Positions 42,418 to 51,637 of a DNA stretch of 64,000 nucleotides are shown here, piece by piece. The translations under genes and the position numbers were made by a program. Position 1 is the stretch's first letter. Each line of letters begins with the position of its first letter. Source of the DNA: Microbacterium proteolyticum. Its GTDB lineage: Bacteria > Actinomycetota > Actinomycetes > Actinomycetales > Microbacteriaceae. A model generated the notes under the pieces. It had not been told where the DNA came from, ran no database searches, and saw only the letters and a list, made by a program, of their open reading frames with translations. The DNA lies in assembly GCF_030818075.1 (NCBI RefSeq), contig NZ_JAUSZZ010000001.1:3038001-3102000 (forward strand), in the 5' to 3' direction.

Positions 42418-42801
42418 TCACTGGCCCCCGACCTTCTCGATCGACATCTTCAGGATGACCCGGTCGGCGCTGTCGGGCGGGGCCTCCTGCTGCGCGTTGC
42501 CGTACCGCTGGCCGAGGCGGACGTAGAACGCGCCCTCCGGGTCGGGCACCGTCTCGACGAGCCGGCCGCGCACCTCGACGTAGCGGTAGGGCTGCTCGGG
42601 GTCGAACACCATCAGGCTCATCGACGGGTTCTTCTGCAGGTTGCGGAACTTCTGACGGGTCACGGTGTGCGTGAACAAGACGTGCTCGCCGTCGAACTCG
42701 AACCACATCGGATTCACCTGCACCGTGCCGTCGGGGCGCACGGTGCCGAGACTGCCGTAGTTCGGGTTCTCCAACAGGTCGCGCTGCGCGTCGGGGATCA
42801 T
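42418..42801 (-). CDS. PPOX-class split-barrel oxidoreductase (possibly F420-dependent)
   Basis: Protein of 127 aa: YGSLGTVRPDGTVQVNPMWF, HVLFTHTVTRQKFRNLQKNP, VFDPEQPYRYVEVRGRLVE and a C-terminal strand ILKMSIEKV. This is the flavin/deazaflavin-binding split barrel in the subgroup named PPOX class F420-dependent; the KFRNLQKNP segment marks the cofactor phosphate-binding site. Whether this organism makes F420 cannot be seen here. ATG at 42801 after AAAGGACG. First gene of the operon with the SDR and the PEP-mutase-like protein. Confidence 0.88.
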   Translation of the reverse strand: MIPDAQRDLLENPNYGSLGTVRPDGTVQVNPMWFEFDGEHVLFTHTVTRQKFRNLQKNPSMSLMVFDPEQPYRYVEVRGRLVETVPDPEGAFYVRLGQRYGNAQQEAPPDSADRVILKMSIEKVGGQ

Positions 42802-42905
42802 GGAGCGTCCTTTCGCCGGGGTCGGGCTCGACCCTACGCGCGGGCTCCGACATCGACCGCCGGGGTTGACGCCCCGCGCCGGTGCGAAGACACCGGCCCG
42901 CCCGG

Positions 42906-43304
42906 TCAGTCCACGTCGCCGTCGACGTACACCCACCGGCCGGCGCGGCGGACGAACCGGCTCCGCTCGTGCAGCTCCCCCGCCTCGCCGGCGTGACGCC
43001 ACCGCGCGCGGAACTCGACGGTCGCGGCATCCCCTTCTTCCACGGCGTCGACGATGTCGAGGCCGGCCCATCGAGTGCCGTCGTCGGTCACGATGTCCTC
43101 CGGTCGAGTCCGCGGATGCCACGACCGCGCCAGGTGCGCCGCATCACCGACGGCGAACGCGGTGTAGCGCGAGCGCATCAGCCGCTCCGCGCTCGGCGCG
43201 GGCTCTCCCCCGAGGATCGGGCCGCAGCAGTCACCGAAGGCCCCTCCGCCGCACGGGCACGCATCAGGGGAGGACGGACGAGCGGATGCCGAGCCGAAAG
43301 ACAC
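42906..43304 (-). CDS. YchJ family SEC-C motif protein (UPF0225)
   Basis: A 132-aa protein with an N-terminal SEC-C zinc motif CPCGGGAFGDCCGP, followed by the conserved ERLMRSRYTAFAVGDAAHLARSW and the NTF2-like fold (VEFRARWRHAGEAGELHERSRF, then WVYVDGD). YchJ-like proteins are widely conserved without a firm function. GTG start at 43304. Head-to-head with the exonuclease gene (103-bp gap). Confidence 0.92.
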   Translation of the reverse strand: MSFGSASARPSSPDACPCGGGAFGDCCGPILGGEPAPSAERLMRSRYTAFAVGDAAHLARSWHPRTRPEDIVTDDGTRWAGLDIVDAVEEGDAATVEFRARWRHAGEAGELHERSRFVRRAGRWVYVDGDVD

Positions 43305-43407
43305 CCCGCCACCCTACGCGCCGTCGCTCACCGAGCACGGTGGATGGGTCCGATCGGGCCACCGCACACGCGGGCGTCGCCGCCACCACCGTGACAGGAT
43401 CGACCAC

Positions 43408-44319
43408 GTGACCGACCGCCTCATGCTCCTCGACACCGCGTCGCTGTACTTCCGCGCCTTCTACGGCGTCCCCGACAAGGTGAAGGCGCCCGACGGCACC
43501 TCGGTGAACGCCGTGCGCGGTCTGCTCGACATGATCGCGAAACTCGTCACGACCTACGAGCCGACCCGGCTCGTCGCGTGCTGGGACGACGACTGGCGTC
43601 CGGCGTGGCGCGTCGATCTGCTCCCCAGCTACAAGGCGCACCGCGTCGTTCAAGCCGTGCCCGCCGGGACCGACGTCGAAGAGGTACCCGACCCCCTCGA
43701 GGCGCAGATCCCCCTCATCCGCGAGGCCCTCTCCGTGCTCGGCATCCCGATCGTGGGCGCCGCCGAGCACGAGGCCGACGACGTCATCGGCACCCTGGCC
43801 ACCCGCGCCGACGTGCCCGTCGACATCGTCACCGGCGACCGCGACCTCTTCCAGCTCGTCGACGACGAACGCGGCGTCCGCGTCATCTACACGGCGCGAG
43901 GGATGAGCAACCTCGAGCTCGTGGACGACGCGGCCGTGGTCGCCAAGTACGGCGTGCACGCGCGGCAGTACGCCGACTTCGCGGTTCTCCGCGGCGACCC
44001 CTCCGACGGCCTCCCCGGGGTGGCGGGCATCGGCGAGAAGTCCGCGGCGACGCTGCTGGGCGCGTGCGGCTCGCTCGACGGCATCCGCTCCGCCGCCGCC
44101 GACGGGACGGCGGGGACTCCCGCGCAGCGCGCGAAGATCACCGCCGCAGCCGACTACCTCGACGTCGCGCCCACCGTCGTGAACGTCGCGCGCAACCTCG
44201 ACCTCGGCCCGTTCGACGACCGCCTCGGCCGTGCCGACGCGACGGGGGCGGCGGAGCTGGCCGACCGCATCAACCTGGGGTCATCGATGACGCGGGCGCT
44301 CGCCGCGCTCCCGCACTGA
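43408..44319 (+). CDS. 5'-3' exonuclease (FEN-like, Pol I N-terminal-type)
   Basis: Structure-specific nuclease of 303 aa: MLLDTASLYFRAFYGVPDKV, then ACWDDDWRPAWR, LPSYKAHR, EADDVIGTLA, IVTGDRDLFQLVD and the helix-hairpin-helix PGVAGIGEKSAATLLGA. All the acidic metal ligands of the FEN superfamily are present, and the polymerase domain is absent, so this is the stand-alone ExoIX-like form that acts in DNA repair or primer removal. GTG at 43408. Its end is 3 bp from the convergent PHP gene. Confidence 0.92.
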   Translation: MTDRLMLLDTASLYFRAFYGVPDKVKAPDGTSVNAVRGLLDMIAKLVTTYEPTRLVACWDDDWRPAWRVDLLPSYKAHRVVQAVPAGTDVEEVPDPLEAQIPLIREALSVLGIPIVGAAEHEADDVIGTLATRADVPVDIVTGDRDLFQLVDDERGVRVIYTARGMSNLELVDDAAVVAKYGVHARQYADFAVLRGDPSDGLPGVAGIGEKSAATLLGACGSLDGIRSAAADGTAGTPAQRAKITAAADYLDVAPTVVNVARNLDLGPFDDRLGRADATGAAELADRINLGSSMTRALAALPH

Positions 44320-44322
44320 ACG

Positions 44323-45315
44323 TCAGCGCGACCGCGTCAGCCACGCCCGGAGCTTCTCGAGCGTCCACGTCGTGACGATCCGTTCGGCGGGAACGCCCAG
44401 CGCCTCGGCGCGCGCGGCGCCGTAGTCCAGCAGCGAGAGCTGGCCTGGCGCGTGCGCGTCCGAGTCGATCGAGAACAGGCAGCCCGCCTCGATCGCCATG
44501 GCCAGCAGCTCGTCGGGTGGATCCTGCCGCTCGGGACGCGAGTTGATCTCCACCGCCACCCCCGAGGCGGCGCACGCCGAGAACACCTCACCGGCATCGA
44601 ACGTCGAGGGCGGACGCGTTCCCCGCGCGCCCTCCACGAGTCGTCCGGTCACGTGCCCCAGCACGTCGACCCGCGCGTCCTGCGCGGCTGCGACGAGACG
44701 GCGCGTCATCGGCCCGCGCTCCATCCGCAGCTTCGAGTGAGCGGATGCCACGACCACATCGAGTTCGCGGAGCAACCCGTCTTGCTGGTCGAGGCCGCCG
44801 TCGTCGAGGATGTCGACCTCGATGCCGGTGAGCAGCGTGAACCCGTCTCCCCGGTGTCCGCGCACGATCTCCATCTGCGCACGGAGGCGCTCAGGCGAGA
44901 GGCCGTTCGCCACCGTCAGCCGCGGCGAGTGATCGGTCAGCGCGAGGTACTCGTGGCCCAGAGCGCGCGCCGCCTCGACCATCGCGTCGATCGGCGTCAG
45001 CCCGTCGGACCACTCGCTGTGACTGTGCAGATCGCCCCGCAACTGTGCGCGCAGCTCCGCTCCGCCGACGGGAGCCGATTCCGCGCGCAGCTTCGCGAGC
45101 CGCTCCGGCACCTCGCCCGCCAGAGCCTGCTGGATGACGGCGAACGTCGACTCGCCGATGCCGGACCGGCGCCGCAGGCCGGGGTCGCGCAGTTCGTCCG
45201 CGCTCAGGCCCTCGATCGCCGCGGCGGCGGTACGGAACGCCTTCGACTTGTAGCGTGACGACCTCTCCCGCTCGAGCAGGTACGCGATCTCGGTGAGGGC
45301 GTCGAGCGGGTCCAC
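44323..45315 (-). CDS. PHP-domain phosphoesterase with PolX-like N-terminus
   Basis: Product of 330 aa. Residues 1-85 form a helical region with a helix-hairpin-helix-like LRRRSGIGESTFAVIQQAL, as in family X polymerases. Residues ~93-325 are a PHP domain: DLHSHSEWSDG (His97, His99), LALTDHSPRL, TGIEVDIL, VVVASAHSKL, DVLGHVTGRL, VEINSRPE and FSIDSDAHAPGQL, with all nine metal-site positions plausible. This is the C-terminal half of PolX without the polymerase, probably a histidinol-phosphatase-like phosphoesterase or a DNA 3'-end phosphodiesterase. GTG 45315, 3 bp after the trpD stop, thus in the trpD operon. Confidence 0.9.
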   Translation of the reverse strand: MDPLDALTEIAYLLERERSSRYKSKAFRTAAAAIEGLSADELRDPGLRRRSGIGESTFAVIQQALAGEVPERLAKLRAESAPVGGAELRAQLRGDLHSHSEWSDGLTPIDAMVEAARALGHEYLALTDHSPRLTVANGLSPERLRAQMEIVRGHRGDGFTLLTGIEVDILDDGGLDQQDGLLRELDVVVASAHSKLRMERGPMTRRLVAAAQDARVDVLGHVTGRLVEGARGTRPPSTFDAGEVFSACAASGVAVEINSRPERQDPPDELLAMAIEAGCLFSIDSDAHAPGQLSLLDYGAARAEALGVPAERIVTTWTLEKLRAWLTRSR

Positions 45316-45318
45316 GGC

Positions 45319-46380
45319 CTACTCCGCCAGGTCTTGCGAGGCGTGCACCCACGCATCGAGCTTCGCCGTGGCGCGCCCGTCGTCGATCGCGGCGGCGGCG
45401 TCGGTCATCGCCTCGGCGAGACGCTCGAGGATCGGACGCTGCACCTCGGCGGCATCCTGGAACAGCCGGTACGACACCAGTCCGGCCGCGGCGTTGAGCA
45501 GCACGATGTCGCGCACCGGCCCCTCCTCGCCCCCGAGAACGCGCCGCACGACACCGGCGTTGTGGTCCGGCGAGCCGCCGAGCAGATCGTCCATGTCGGC
45601 GAGCGGGATGCCGAGATCCCGCGGATCCAGATCGTGCTCGTGCACGTCGCCCCGGCTGATCTCCCACAGGCGGCTGTGCCCGGTCGTGGTCAGTTCGTCG
45701 AGACCGTCGTCGCCGCGGAACACCAGGGCCGTCGCCCCCCGGGTGCGGAAGACTCCGGTGATGAGCGGCACCCGGTCGAGGTGCGCCACACCGACGGCGT
45801 TGGCCTCGGCACGGGCCGGGTTGCACAGGGGCCCGAGGAAGTTGAACACCGTCGGCACGCCCAGCTCGGAACGCGTCGTGGCGGCGTGCTTGAACCCCGG
45901 GTGGAAAGCGGCGGCGAAGGCGAACGTGATCCCCGTGCGGTCGAGCGTCTCGGCCACCTTCTCGGGCGCGAGGGTGAGAGCGATTCCGAGCGCCGACAAC
46001 ACGTCGGAGGAACCCGAGGCAGAGCTCGCCGCACGGTTGCCGTGCTTGACCACGGGCACCCCGGATGCCGCCGCGACGATCGCCGCGGTTGTCGACACGT
46101 TCACGGTGCCGAACCGGTCGCCTCCCGTTCCCACGATGTCGAGCACGTCAGGGCTCACGGGCAGCGGAACGGCGGCTTCGAGAATGGCGTCGCGGAACCC
46201 GACGATCTCCTCGACCGTCTCTCCCTTCGCGCGAAGGGCGATGAGGAACGCCGCGAGCTGAGAGGGTGTCGCCTGGCCCGCCATGACCCGCCTCATCGCC
46301 CACGTCGACTCCGACACGCTGAGGTCGTCGCCGGCGAGCAGAGAGGTGAGCAGATCGGGCCAAGTGAAGCGTTCCGCCAT
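45319..46380 (-). CDS. trpD: Anthranilate phosphoribosyltransferase
   Basis: Second step of tryptophan synthesis: transfers phosphoribose from PRPP to anthranilate, 353 aa. Motifs: DIVGTGGDRFGTVNVSTT (GTGGD at 84-88), KHGNRAASSASGSSDVL (112-126), FAFAAAFHPGFKHA, FNFLGPLCNPARA and GDDGLDELTTTG, which hold the PRPP, Mg and anthranilate sites. The family N-terminal helices are intact. ATG at 46380. No other trp gene is in the window. It shares the strand with the PHP gene downstream. Confidence 0.96.
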   Translation of the reverse strand: MAERFTWPDLLTSLLAGDDLSVSESTWAMRRVMAGQATPSQLAAFLIALRAKGETVEEIVGFRDAILEAAVPLPVSPDVLDIVGTGGDRFGTVNVSTTAAIVAAASGVPVVKHGNRAASSASGSSDVLSALGIALTLAPEKVAETLDRTGITFAFAAAFHPGFKHAATTRSELGVPTVFNFLGPLCNPARAEANAVGVAHLDRVPLITGVFRTRGATALVFRGDDGLDELTTTGHSRLWEISRGDVHEHDLDPRDLGIPLADMDDLLGGSPDHNAGVVRRVLGGEEGPVRDIVLLNAAAGLVSYRLFQDAAEVQRPILERLAEAMTDAAAAIDDGRATAKLDAWVHASQDLAE

Positions 46381-46552
46381 GCCACGATCCTTTCACACGC
46401 GTGTCGTCGCGCCACGACGGGATCCGGGCCTCGGTCGACCTCGACGGAACGTGCCCCGCACCGGGGATTCCGTGGGAATTCTGAGGCTTCCCTAAGTCTC
46501 GACGATGGAATAACTCATCCTGGGGATGGGATGATCGGGGCCGCGGATCGCG

Positions 46553-46558
46553 CATAAT
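46553..46558 (+). promoter_or_regulatory. -10 element of the ctaE-qcrCAB operon
   Basis: CATAAT, five of six matching TATAAT, ends 6 bases before the GTG start of ctaE. With GGAACG between, the transcript would be leaderless or nearly so. No good -35 is seen. Confidence 0.4.
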
Positions 46559-46564
46559 GGAACG

Positions 46565-47197
46565 GTGACGACCTCAGCGACGTATTCCCAGGCCGTGCGT
46601 GCCGTGAAGCGACCCGACCCGGTCGCCGTGGGCACGATCGTGTGGCTGGGCAGCGAGGTCATGTTCTTCGCCGGCCTGTTCGCGATCTACTTCACCCTGC
46701 GCAGCACCTCCGCCTCCCTCTGGGCCGAAGAGACCCAGCTGCTCAATGTCCCCTTCGCGACCGTCAACACCGTCATCCTGGTGCTGTCCTCGGTCACGTG
46801 CCAGATGGGCGTCTTCGCCGCCGAGCGGTACCAGCCGTACACGGTCAAGACGAACAGCTTCTGGCGCCGCTGGGGAATGGTCGAGTGGTTCTACCTCACC
46901 TTCATCCTCGGCGCGGTCTTCGTGTCCGGTCAGGTGTGGGAGTACGCGACGCTGGTGGCGGAGGGCATGCCCATCGATGCCAACCCCTACGCCTCGGCCT
47001 TCTACCTCACCACCGGCTTCCACGCCCTGCACGTGACGGGTGGCCTCATCGCCTTCCTGCTCGTGATCGGTCGCGCCTACGCCGTGAAGAACTTCGGCCG
47101 GAAAGAGATGACCACCTCGATCGTCGTGTCCTACTACTGGCACTTCGTCGACGTGGTCTGGATCGCCCTGTTCTTCGTCATCTACTTCCTCAAGTAA
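46565..47197 (+). CDS. ctaE: Cytochrome c oxidase subunit III
   Basis: Membrane subunit of the aa3 oxidase, 210 aa with five helices, as is typical of actinobacteria: [75 protein letters not shown] and [19 protein letters not shown]. The Glu in GSEVMFF and the [13 protein letters not shown] motifs are the subunit III fingerprint. GTG start at 46565. First gene of the operon with qcrC, qcrA and qcrB, the usual actinobacterial order that builds the bc1-aa3 supercomplex. Confidence 0.97.
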   Translation: MTTSATYSQAVRAVKRPDPVAVGTIVWLGSEVMFFAGLFAIYFTLRSTSASLWAEETQLLNVPFATVNTVILVLSSVTCQMGVFAAERYQPYTVKTNSFWRRWGMVEWFYLTFILGAVFVSGQVWEYATLVAEGMPIDANPYASAFYLTTGFHALHVTGGLIAFLLVIGRAYAVKNFGRKEMTTSIVVSYYWHFVDVVWIALFFVIYFLK

Positions 47198-47213
47198 GAG
47201 AGCTGTACTCCAC

Positions 47214-48026
47214 ATGGCACGCGAGAAGAAGACTCGTCGGGCGTCCGGGCGTCGTAGCCCCTTGGCCGCCGCCGCGCTGATCGGCATCGGACTCCTCCTG
47301 ACCGGAGGCGTCTACGCCGGCGCCTCGGCCGCGATGGCCGCCACCTCCACGACTCCCGTCAGCGAGGCGAACTCCGCGACCACGGTCGAAGAGGGCGAGA
47401 AGCTGTTCCAGGCCAATTGCGCCACGTGCCACGGTCTCGACCTCGAAGGCAGCCAGCAGGGTCCGTCGCTGTTCGGCGTCGGTGAACTGTCGGTGCACTT
47501 CCAGGTGTCGACCGGCCGCATGCCGCTGCAGGCGCAGGGCCCGCAGGCACCGGTCAAGCCCGTGCAGTTCACCGACGAGCAGATCAATGCGATCGCCGCG
47601 TACGTCCAGGCCTCGGCGCCCGGGCCCCAGTACCCGACGGAAGAGCTGGTCGACGGCGAGGGCGACCTCGCGCACGGCGCCGAGCTCTTCCGCATCAACT
47701 GCGCCATGTGCCACAACGTCGCCGGCGCCGGTGGCGCGCTGACCGAGGGCAAGTGGGCCCCGGATCTGCACACCGTCAGCCCCGTCAACATGTACGCGGC
47801 CATGGTGACCGGTCCGCAGAACATGCCGGTCTTCAACGACCTCAACCTCACCCCCGAAGACAAGCGCGACGTCATCTCGTACCTGATGTACCTGCAGAAG
47901 ACCGACTCTCCCGGTGGTTACGCCCTCGGGTCGCTGGGTCCGGTCTCGGAGGGTCTGTTCATCTGGATCTTCGGTATCGGGGCACTCATCGCCCTGACCG
48001 TGTGGATCACGGCGAAGTCCAACTGA
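47214..48026 (+). CDS. qcrC: Diheme cytochrome c subunit of the bc1 complex
   Basis: Membrane-anchored cytochrome cc of 270 aa. An N-terminal helix (~18-42) is followed by two c-type domains with heme motifs C69-ATCH and C163-AMCH and distal Met ligands in the later parts (GRMPLQ; NMPVFND). A C-terminal helix (LFIWIFGIGALIALTVWI) holds it in the membrane. The two hemes pass electrons straight from the Rieske protein to CuA of the oxidase, so no soluble cytochrome c is needed. ATG at 47214, 16 bp after ctaE. Confidence 0.97.
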   Translation: MAREKKTRRASGRRSPLAAAALIGIGLLLTGGVYAGASAAMAATSTTPVSEANSATTVEEGEKLFQANCATCHGLDLEGSQQGPSLFGVGELSVHFQVSTGRMPLQAQGPQAPVKPVQFTDEQINAIAAYVQASAPGPQYPTEELVDGEGDLAHGAELFRINCAMCHNVAGAGGALTEGKWAPDLHTVSPVNMYAAMVTGPQNMPVFNDLNLTPEDKRDVISYLMYLQKTDSPGGYALGSLGPVSEGLFIWIFGIGALIALTVWITAKSN

Positions 48027-48065
48027 CCGTCGTCTTCGACAAAACGTAAACGCACGAGGAGCACC

Positions 48066-49124
48066 ATGGCACACGAGGACGACGCACTCGAGCACGGGAG
48101 GGCTTCCTGGAAGCCCGGCTCGGGGCTCGCCGTCGCGGTTCCCGACGCCGCGCAGAACCCCGGTCTTCCCGGTCACCGCCAGCGGATGACCGACAAGGAC
48201 CCGCAGGAGATGAAACGTGCGGTCCGCACGGTCTACACCCTGTTCTACGTCTCCGTCGCGGCGAGCATCTTCGCGAGCATCGCCTACATGATCTTCCCGA
48301 TCGAGTCGGGTTCGATGATCGACATCCGCTACAACAACCTCTTCATCGGACTCGGCATCGCCTTCGCGCTGCTCGCGATCGGCATCGGCACCATCCACTG
48401 GGGCAAGTCGGTCATGTCCGACAAGGAGTACATCGAGGACCGTCACGCGACACGCGGTCGCGACGAGGTCCGCGAGGGTGCGGTCAACGTCTTCGCCGAG
48501 GCCGACAAGGACTCCGGCTTCGGTCGTCGCGAGATCATCCGCAACTCGATGTTCGCCGCTCTGGCCGCCTCGATCATCCCCGGCATCACCCTCTTCCGCG
48601 GCCTCGCGCCGCAGGATCAGAACCCGGTGACGCTGCTGAGCCACACGATGTGGAAAGAGGGGATGCGCCTGTCGCACGACCCCTCCGGGCGTCCCATCCG
48701 TGCCGCCGACGTGACCCTCGGCTCCGCCTTCCACGTCATCCCGGAAGAACTCGCGGGCCTGGGCCACGACGAGGGCTACCTCGAAGAGAAGGCAAAGGCC
48801 ATCGTGCTGCTGATGCGCATGCAGCCCGAGCAGCTCAACCCCGAGACCAACAACCTCGACTGGTCGTACGACGGCATCGTCGCGTACTCCAAGGTCTGCA
48901 CGCACGTCGGCTGCCCCGTGGCCCTCTACGAGCAGCAGACCCACCACCTTCTGTGCCCCTGCCACCAGTCGCAGTTCGACGTCGCCAATGGTGCGGCCGT
49001 CATCTTCGGCCCGGCGGCCCGTCCCCTGCCGCAGCTCCCCATCACCGTCGACGCCGAGGGTTACCTCGTCGCCCAGAGTGACTTCCTCGAGCCCGTCGGC
49101 CCCAGCTTCTGGGAGCGCTCATGA
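48066..49124 (+). CDS. qcrA: Rieske iron-sulfur subunit of the bc1 complex
   Basis: Product of 352 aa with three N-terminal helices (about 56-78, 92-112 and 160-180), the actinobacterial architecture. The C-terminal Rieske fold holds the 2Fe-2S cluster through C278-x-H280 and C297-x-x-H300, with the C283/C299 disulfide (CTHVGC; CPCHQSQFD). A long N-terminal hydrophilic segment of ~50 residues precedes helix 1. ATG at 48066 after CGAGGAGCACC. Its stop overlaps the qcrB start (ATGA). Confidence 0.97.
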   Translation: MAHEDDALEHGRASWKPGSGLAVAVPDAAQNPGLPGHRQRMTDKDPQEMKRAVRTVYTLFYVSVAASIFASIAYMIFPIESGSMIDIRYNNLFIGLGIAFALLAIGIGTIHWGKSVMSDKEYIEDRHATRGRDEVREGAVNVFAEADKDSGFGRREIIRNSMFAALAASIIPGITLFRGLAPQDQNPVTLLSHTMWKEGMRLSHDPSGRPIRAADVTLGSAFHVIPEELAGLGHDEGYLEEKAKAIVLLMRMQPEQLNPETNNLDWSYDGIVAYSKVCTHVGCPVALYEQQTHHLLCPCHQSQFDVANGAAVIFGPAARPLPQLPITVDAEGYLVAQSDFLEPVGPSFWERS

Positions 49125-50953
49125 GCACCGGTACTCACCCCACCGAGAACGTCACCACCGAACCGGCCGTCTACTCGGGGCCGCCGCAGGCCCCGGCCGG
49201 TCGCGACGGCAAACCGCTCGGCGGTCGCTTCGTCGGCGCAGCGGCCAACTACATGGACGAGCGCACCAGCATGTCGGGCATCGTCAAGGAGCTCGGCCGC
49301 AAGGTCTTCCCCGACCACTGGTCGTTCATGCTCGGCGAGATCGCGCTGTGGAGCTTCGTCGTCGTGCTGCTGTCGGGCACGTTCCTGACCTTTTTCTTCC
49401 AGGCGTCGATGGTGGAGACTCACTACGACGGCGCCTATGAGCCCATGCGCGGCATCGCGATGTCCGCGGCCATGGAGTCGGCACTGCACATCTCGTTCGA
49501 TCTGCGCGGCGGTCTGCTCGTGCGCCAGATCCACCACTGGGCGGCGCTGGTCTTCGTCGCCGGTATCGGCGTGCACATGCTCCGAGTGTTCTTCACGGGA
49601 GCCTTCCGCAAGCCGCGCGAGCTCAACTGGGTGGTCGGATTCATCCTCTTCATCCTCGCGATGGCAGAGGGCTTCACCGGCTACTCGCTTCCCGACGACC
49701 TGCTCTCGGGCAACGGTCTCCGCATCATCGACGGCATGATCAAGGGTCTGCCGATCATCGGAACGTGGACCTCGTTCCTCCTGTTCGGCGGAGAGTTCCC
49801 CGGCACGGCGATCGTCGGACGCCTGTACACCCTGCACATCCTTCTGCTGCCGGCGATCCTCGTCGCGCTGCTGGCTGTGCACCTCATGCTGATGATCATC
49901 AACAAGCACACGCAGTTCGCCGGCCCGGCCCGCACGAACAGCAACGTCGTGGGCTACCCGATGCTGCCGGTGTACGCCTCGAAGATGGGTGGCTTCTTCT
50001 TCATCACGTTCGGTGTCATCGTCTTGATCGCCGCACTGGTGACGATCAACCCGATCTGGAACTACGGACCCTACGACCCCTCCCCCGTCTCGGCCGGTAC
50101 GCAGCCGGACTGGTACATCGGCTTCGCCGACGGCGCGCTGCGCCTCGTACCGCCGCACCTCGAGTTCGTGCTGTGGGGCCACACCTGGTCGTGGAACATC
50201 ATCTTCCCGGTCGCCGTGCTCGGTCTGTTCATCGTCCTGGTGCTCGTCTACCCGTTCATCGAGGCGTGGGTCACCGGTGACAAGCGCGAGCACCACATCG
50301 CCCAGCGTCCGCGCAACGCCGCGACGCGGACCGCGATCGGTGCGGCCGGGGTGACGTTCTACGCCGTGATGTGGGCGGCCGCCTCGTCGGACATCATCGC
50401 CACGCACTTCCACCTCACGATGGAGGGCGTCATCCACGCCCTGCAGGCCCTGCTGATCCTGGGCCCGATCTTCGCGTACTTCGTCACCAAGCGCATCTGC
50501 ATCGCGCTGCAGAAGAAGGACCGCGAGATCGCCCTCCACGGGTACGAGTCGGGCCGTATCGTGCGTCTCCCCGGGGGCGAGTACATCGAGGTCCACCAGC
50601 CGGTCGACGAATACGAGCGCTGGAAGCTCGTGGACAACGAGACCTACGAGCCGCTCGTCGTCCGCCCGAACGAGAAGGGCCAGATCCCCTGGCACGAGAA
50701 CGTTCGCGCCTCGGTGTCCCGGTGGTTCTTCGAGGACCGTCTCGCCCCGCTCACGCAGGCCGAGATCGATGCGGCGGTCGCGCACCAGCACCACGAGATC
50801 GACCACATCGCGCACGAGGAGGCCGACGAGATCGCCGGCGCCGATGCGCGCGCCGACGAGGACGGTCGTCCGCGCAACGCGGTAGGCGAACGTGTCGAGG
50901 TCGAGTTCCCGGCTCCGCGGGGTCTCAACGACTCGAGCCGCGACAAGAGCTGA
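49121..50953 (+). CDS. qcrB: Cytochrome b subunit of the bc1 complex
   Basis: Product of 610 aa, with eight core helices that hold two b hemes (HISFDLRGGLLVRQIHHWAA and HMLRVFFTGAF give the His pairs; YTLHILLLPAILVALLAVHL the second set) and the Qo-site PDWYIGFADGALR-type segment in place of PEWY. An actinobacterial extension of ~150 residues follows, ending in an Asp/Glu-rich tail. It oxidises menaquinol and passes electrons to the Rieske protein. ATG overlaps qcrA. A 20-bp-stem terminator follows the stop. Confidence 0.97.
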   Translation: MSTGTHPTENVTTEPAVYSGPPQAPAGRDGKPLGGRFVGAAANYMDERTSMSGIVKELGRKVFPDHWSFMLGEIALWSFVVVLLSGTFLTFFFQASMVETHYDGAYEPMRGIAMSAAMESALHISFDLRGGLLVRQIHHWAALVFVAGIGVHMLRVFFTGAFRKPRELNWVVGFILFILAMAEGFTGYSLPDDLLSGNGLRIIDGMIKGLPIIGTWTSFLLFGGEFPGTAIVGRLYTLHILLLPAILVALLAVHLMLMIINKHTQFAGPARTNSNVVGYPMLPVYASKMGGFFFITFGVIVLIAALVTINPIWNYGPYDPSPVSAGTQPDWYIGFADGALRLVPPHLEFVLWGHTWSWNIIFPVAVLGLFIVLVLVYPFIEAWVTGDKREHHIAQRPRNAATRTAIGAAGVTFYAVMWAAASSDIIATHFHLTMEGVIHALQALLILGPIFAYFVTKRICIALQKKDREIALHGYESGRIVRLPGGEYIEVHQPVDEYERWKLVDNETYEPLVVRPNEKGQIPWHENVRASVSRWFFEDRLAPLTQAEIDAAVAHQHHEIDHIAHEEADEIAGADARADEDGRPRNAVGERVEVEFPAPRGLNDSSRDKS

Positions 50954-50960
50954 CAGTCCC

Positions 50961-51003
50961 ATCGACGAAGCCCCGGTGCCCATGGCACCGGGGCTTCGTC
51001 GAT
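50961..51003 (+). terminator. Terminator of the ctaE-qcrCAB operon
   Basis: A perfect 20-bp stem (ATCGACGAAGCCCCGGTGCC paired with its inverse) with a three-base loop, 7 bp after the qcrB stop; the strongest hairpin in the window. Confidence 0.85.
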
Positions 51004-51072
51004 TCCCGGCCTCGCCGCGCCCGACACCGGAGCGAGCGAGTTGGACCGGGAGACGTGCCCGTTACGCTCTGG

Positions 51073-51100
51073 CAGGATGCCGCGGCATCATGGCATCCTG
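51073..51100. promoter_or_regulatory. Inverted repeat upstream of the rhodanese gene
   Basis: CAGGATGCC and GGCATCCTG, perfect 9-bp arms, are separated by 10 bases and lie 40 bp before the start at 51140. The size and spacing suit a dimeric regulator, yet the arms consist of the GGATGCC word that is common all over the window. Confidence 0.3.
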
Positions 51101-51139
51101 ACCGCTCCTGGGCACCAGAGAGTCTCCTAACGTGGGGAC

Positions 51140-51598
51140 ATGACCGATGCCCTCGCGTACTTCCAGGCCCGACTCGCGTTCGAAACAGACCCTTCCGACG
51201 TGTACGCCGCTCAGAAGAGCGGTGATGCGTTCGTGCTCGTCGACGTCCGCGGCGCAGAGGCCTGGGCACAGGGGCGGATCACCGGTGCCGTCCACATGCC
51301 GTATCGAGAGATCGCCGAACGAGCGCCTCGCGAGTTGGACCGGGACATCCCCGTCGTCGTCTATTGCTGGAGTCCGGGGTGCAATGCCGGGCAGAAGGGC
51401 GCTGTCGCCTTCGCCCAGCTCGGCTACACCGTCAGGGAGATGATCGGCGGGTACGAATACTGGGTGCGCGAAGGACAGCCCTTCGAGAACGACGAGGGTC
51501 CGTGCCAGCGCGTCTACGATCCCACCGTGATGGTCGCGCACCGCGCGTCGCCAGAGCTGCTCCCCGGTCGATGCGCCGACGGCAGCGCGCAAGGGTGA
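51140..51598 (+). CDS. Rhodanese-like domain protein
   Basis: Single rhodanese domain of 152 aa: FVLVDVRGAEAWAQGRITGA, HMPYREIAE and VVVYCWSPGCNAGQKGAVAF, in which Cys of VVYCWSPGC is the catalytic sulfur-carrying residue; the loop of CWSPGC plus NAG is longer than the 6-residue rhodanese loop of many sulfurtransferases. Family relatives move sulfur or act in detoxification; no partner is obvious. ATG at 51140; 39 bp before the iminopeptidase gene and same strand. Confidence 0.88.
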   Translation: MTDALAYFQARLAFETDPSDVYAAQKSGDAFVLVDVRGAEAWAQGRITGAVHMPYREIAERAPRELDRDIPVVVYCWSPGCNAGQKGAVAFAQLGYTVREMIGGYEYWVREGQPFENDEGPCQRVYDPTVMVAHRASPELLPGRCADGSAQG

Positions 51599-51637
51599 GG
51601 TCGTGGGGTGCTGCCGTCCGGGCGTAGGCTCTCGACG

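Noticed and set aside
42418..42801. Naming the PPOX protein as pyridoxamine phosphate oxidase
   Set aside because: PdxH substrate and C-terminal motifs are missing and the protein is too short.
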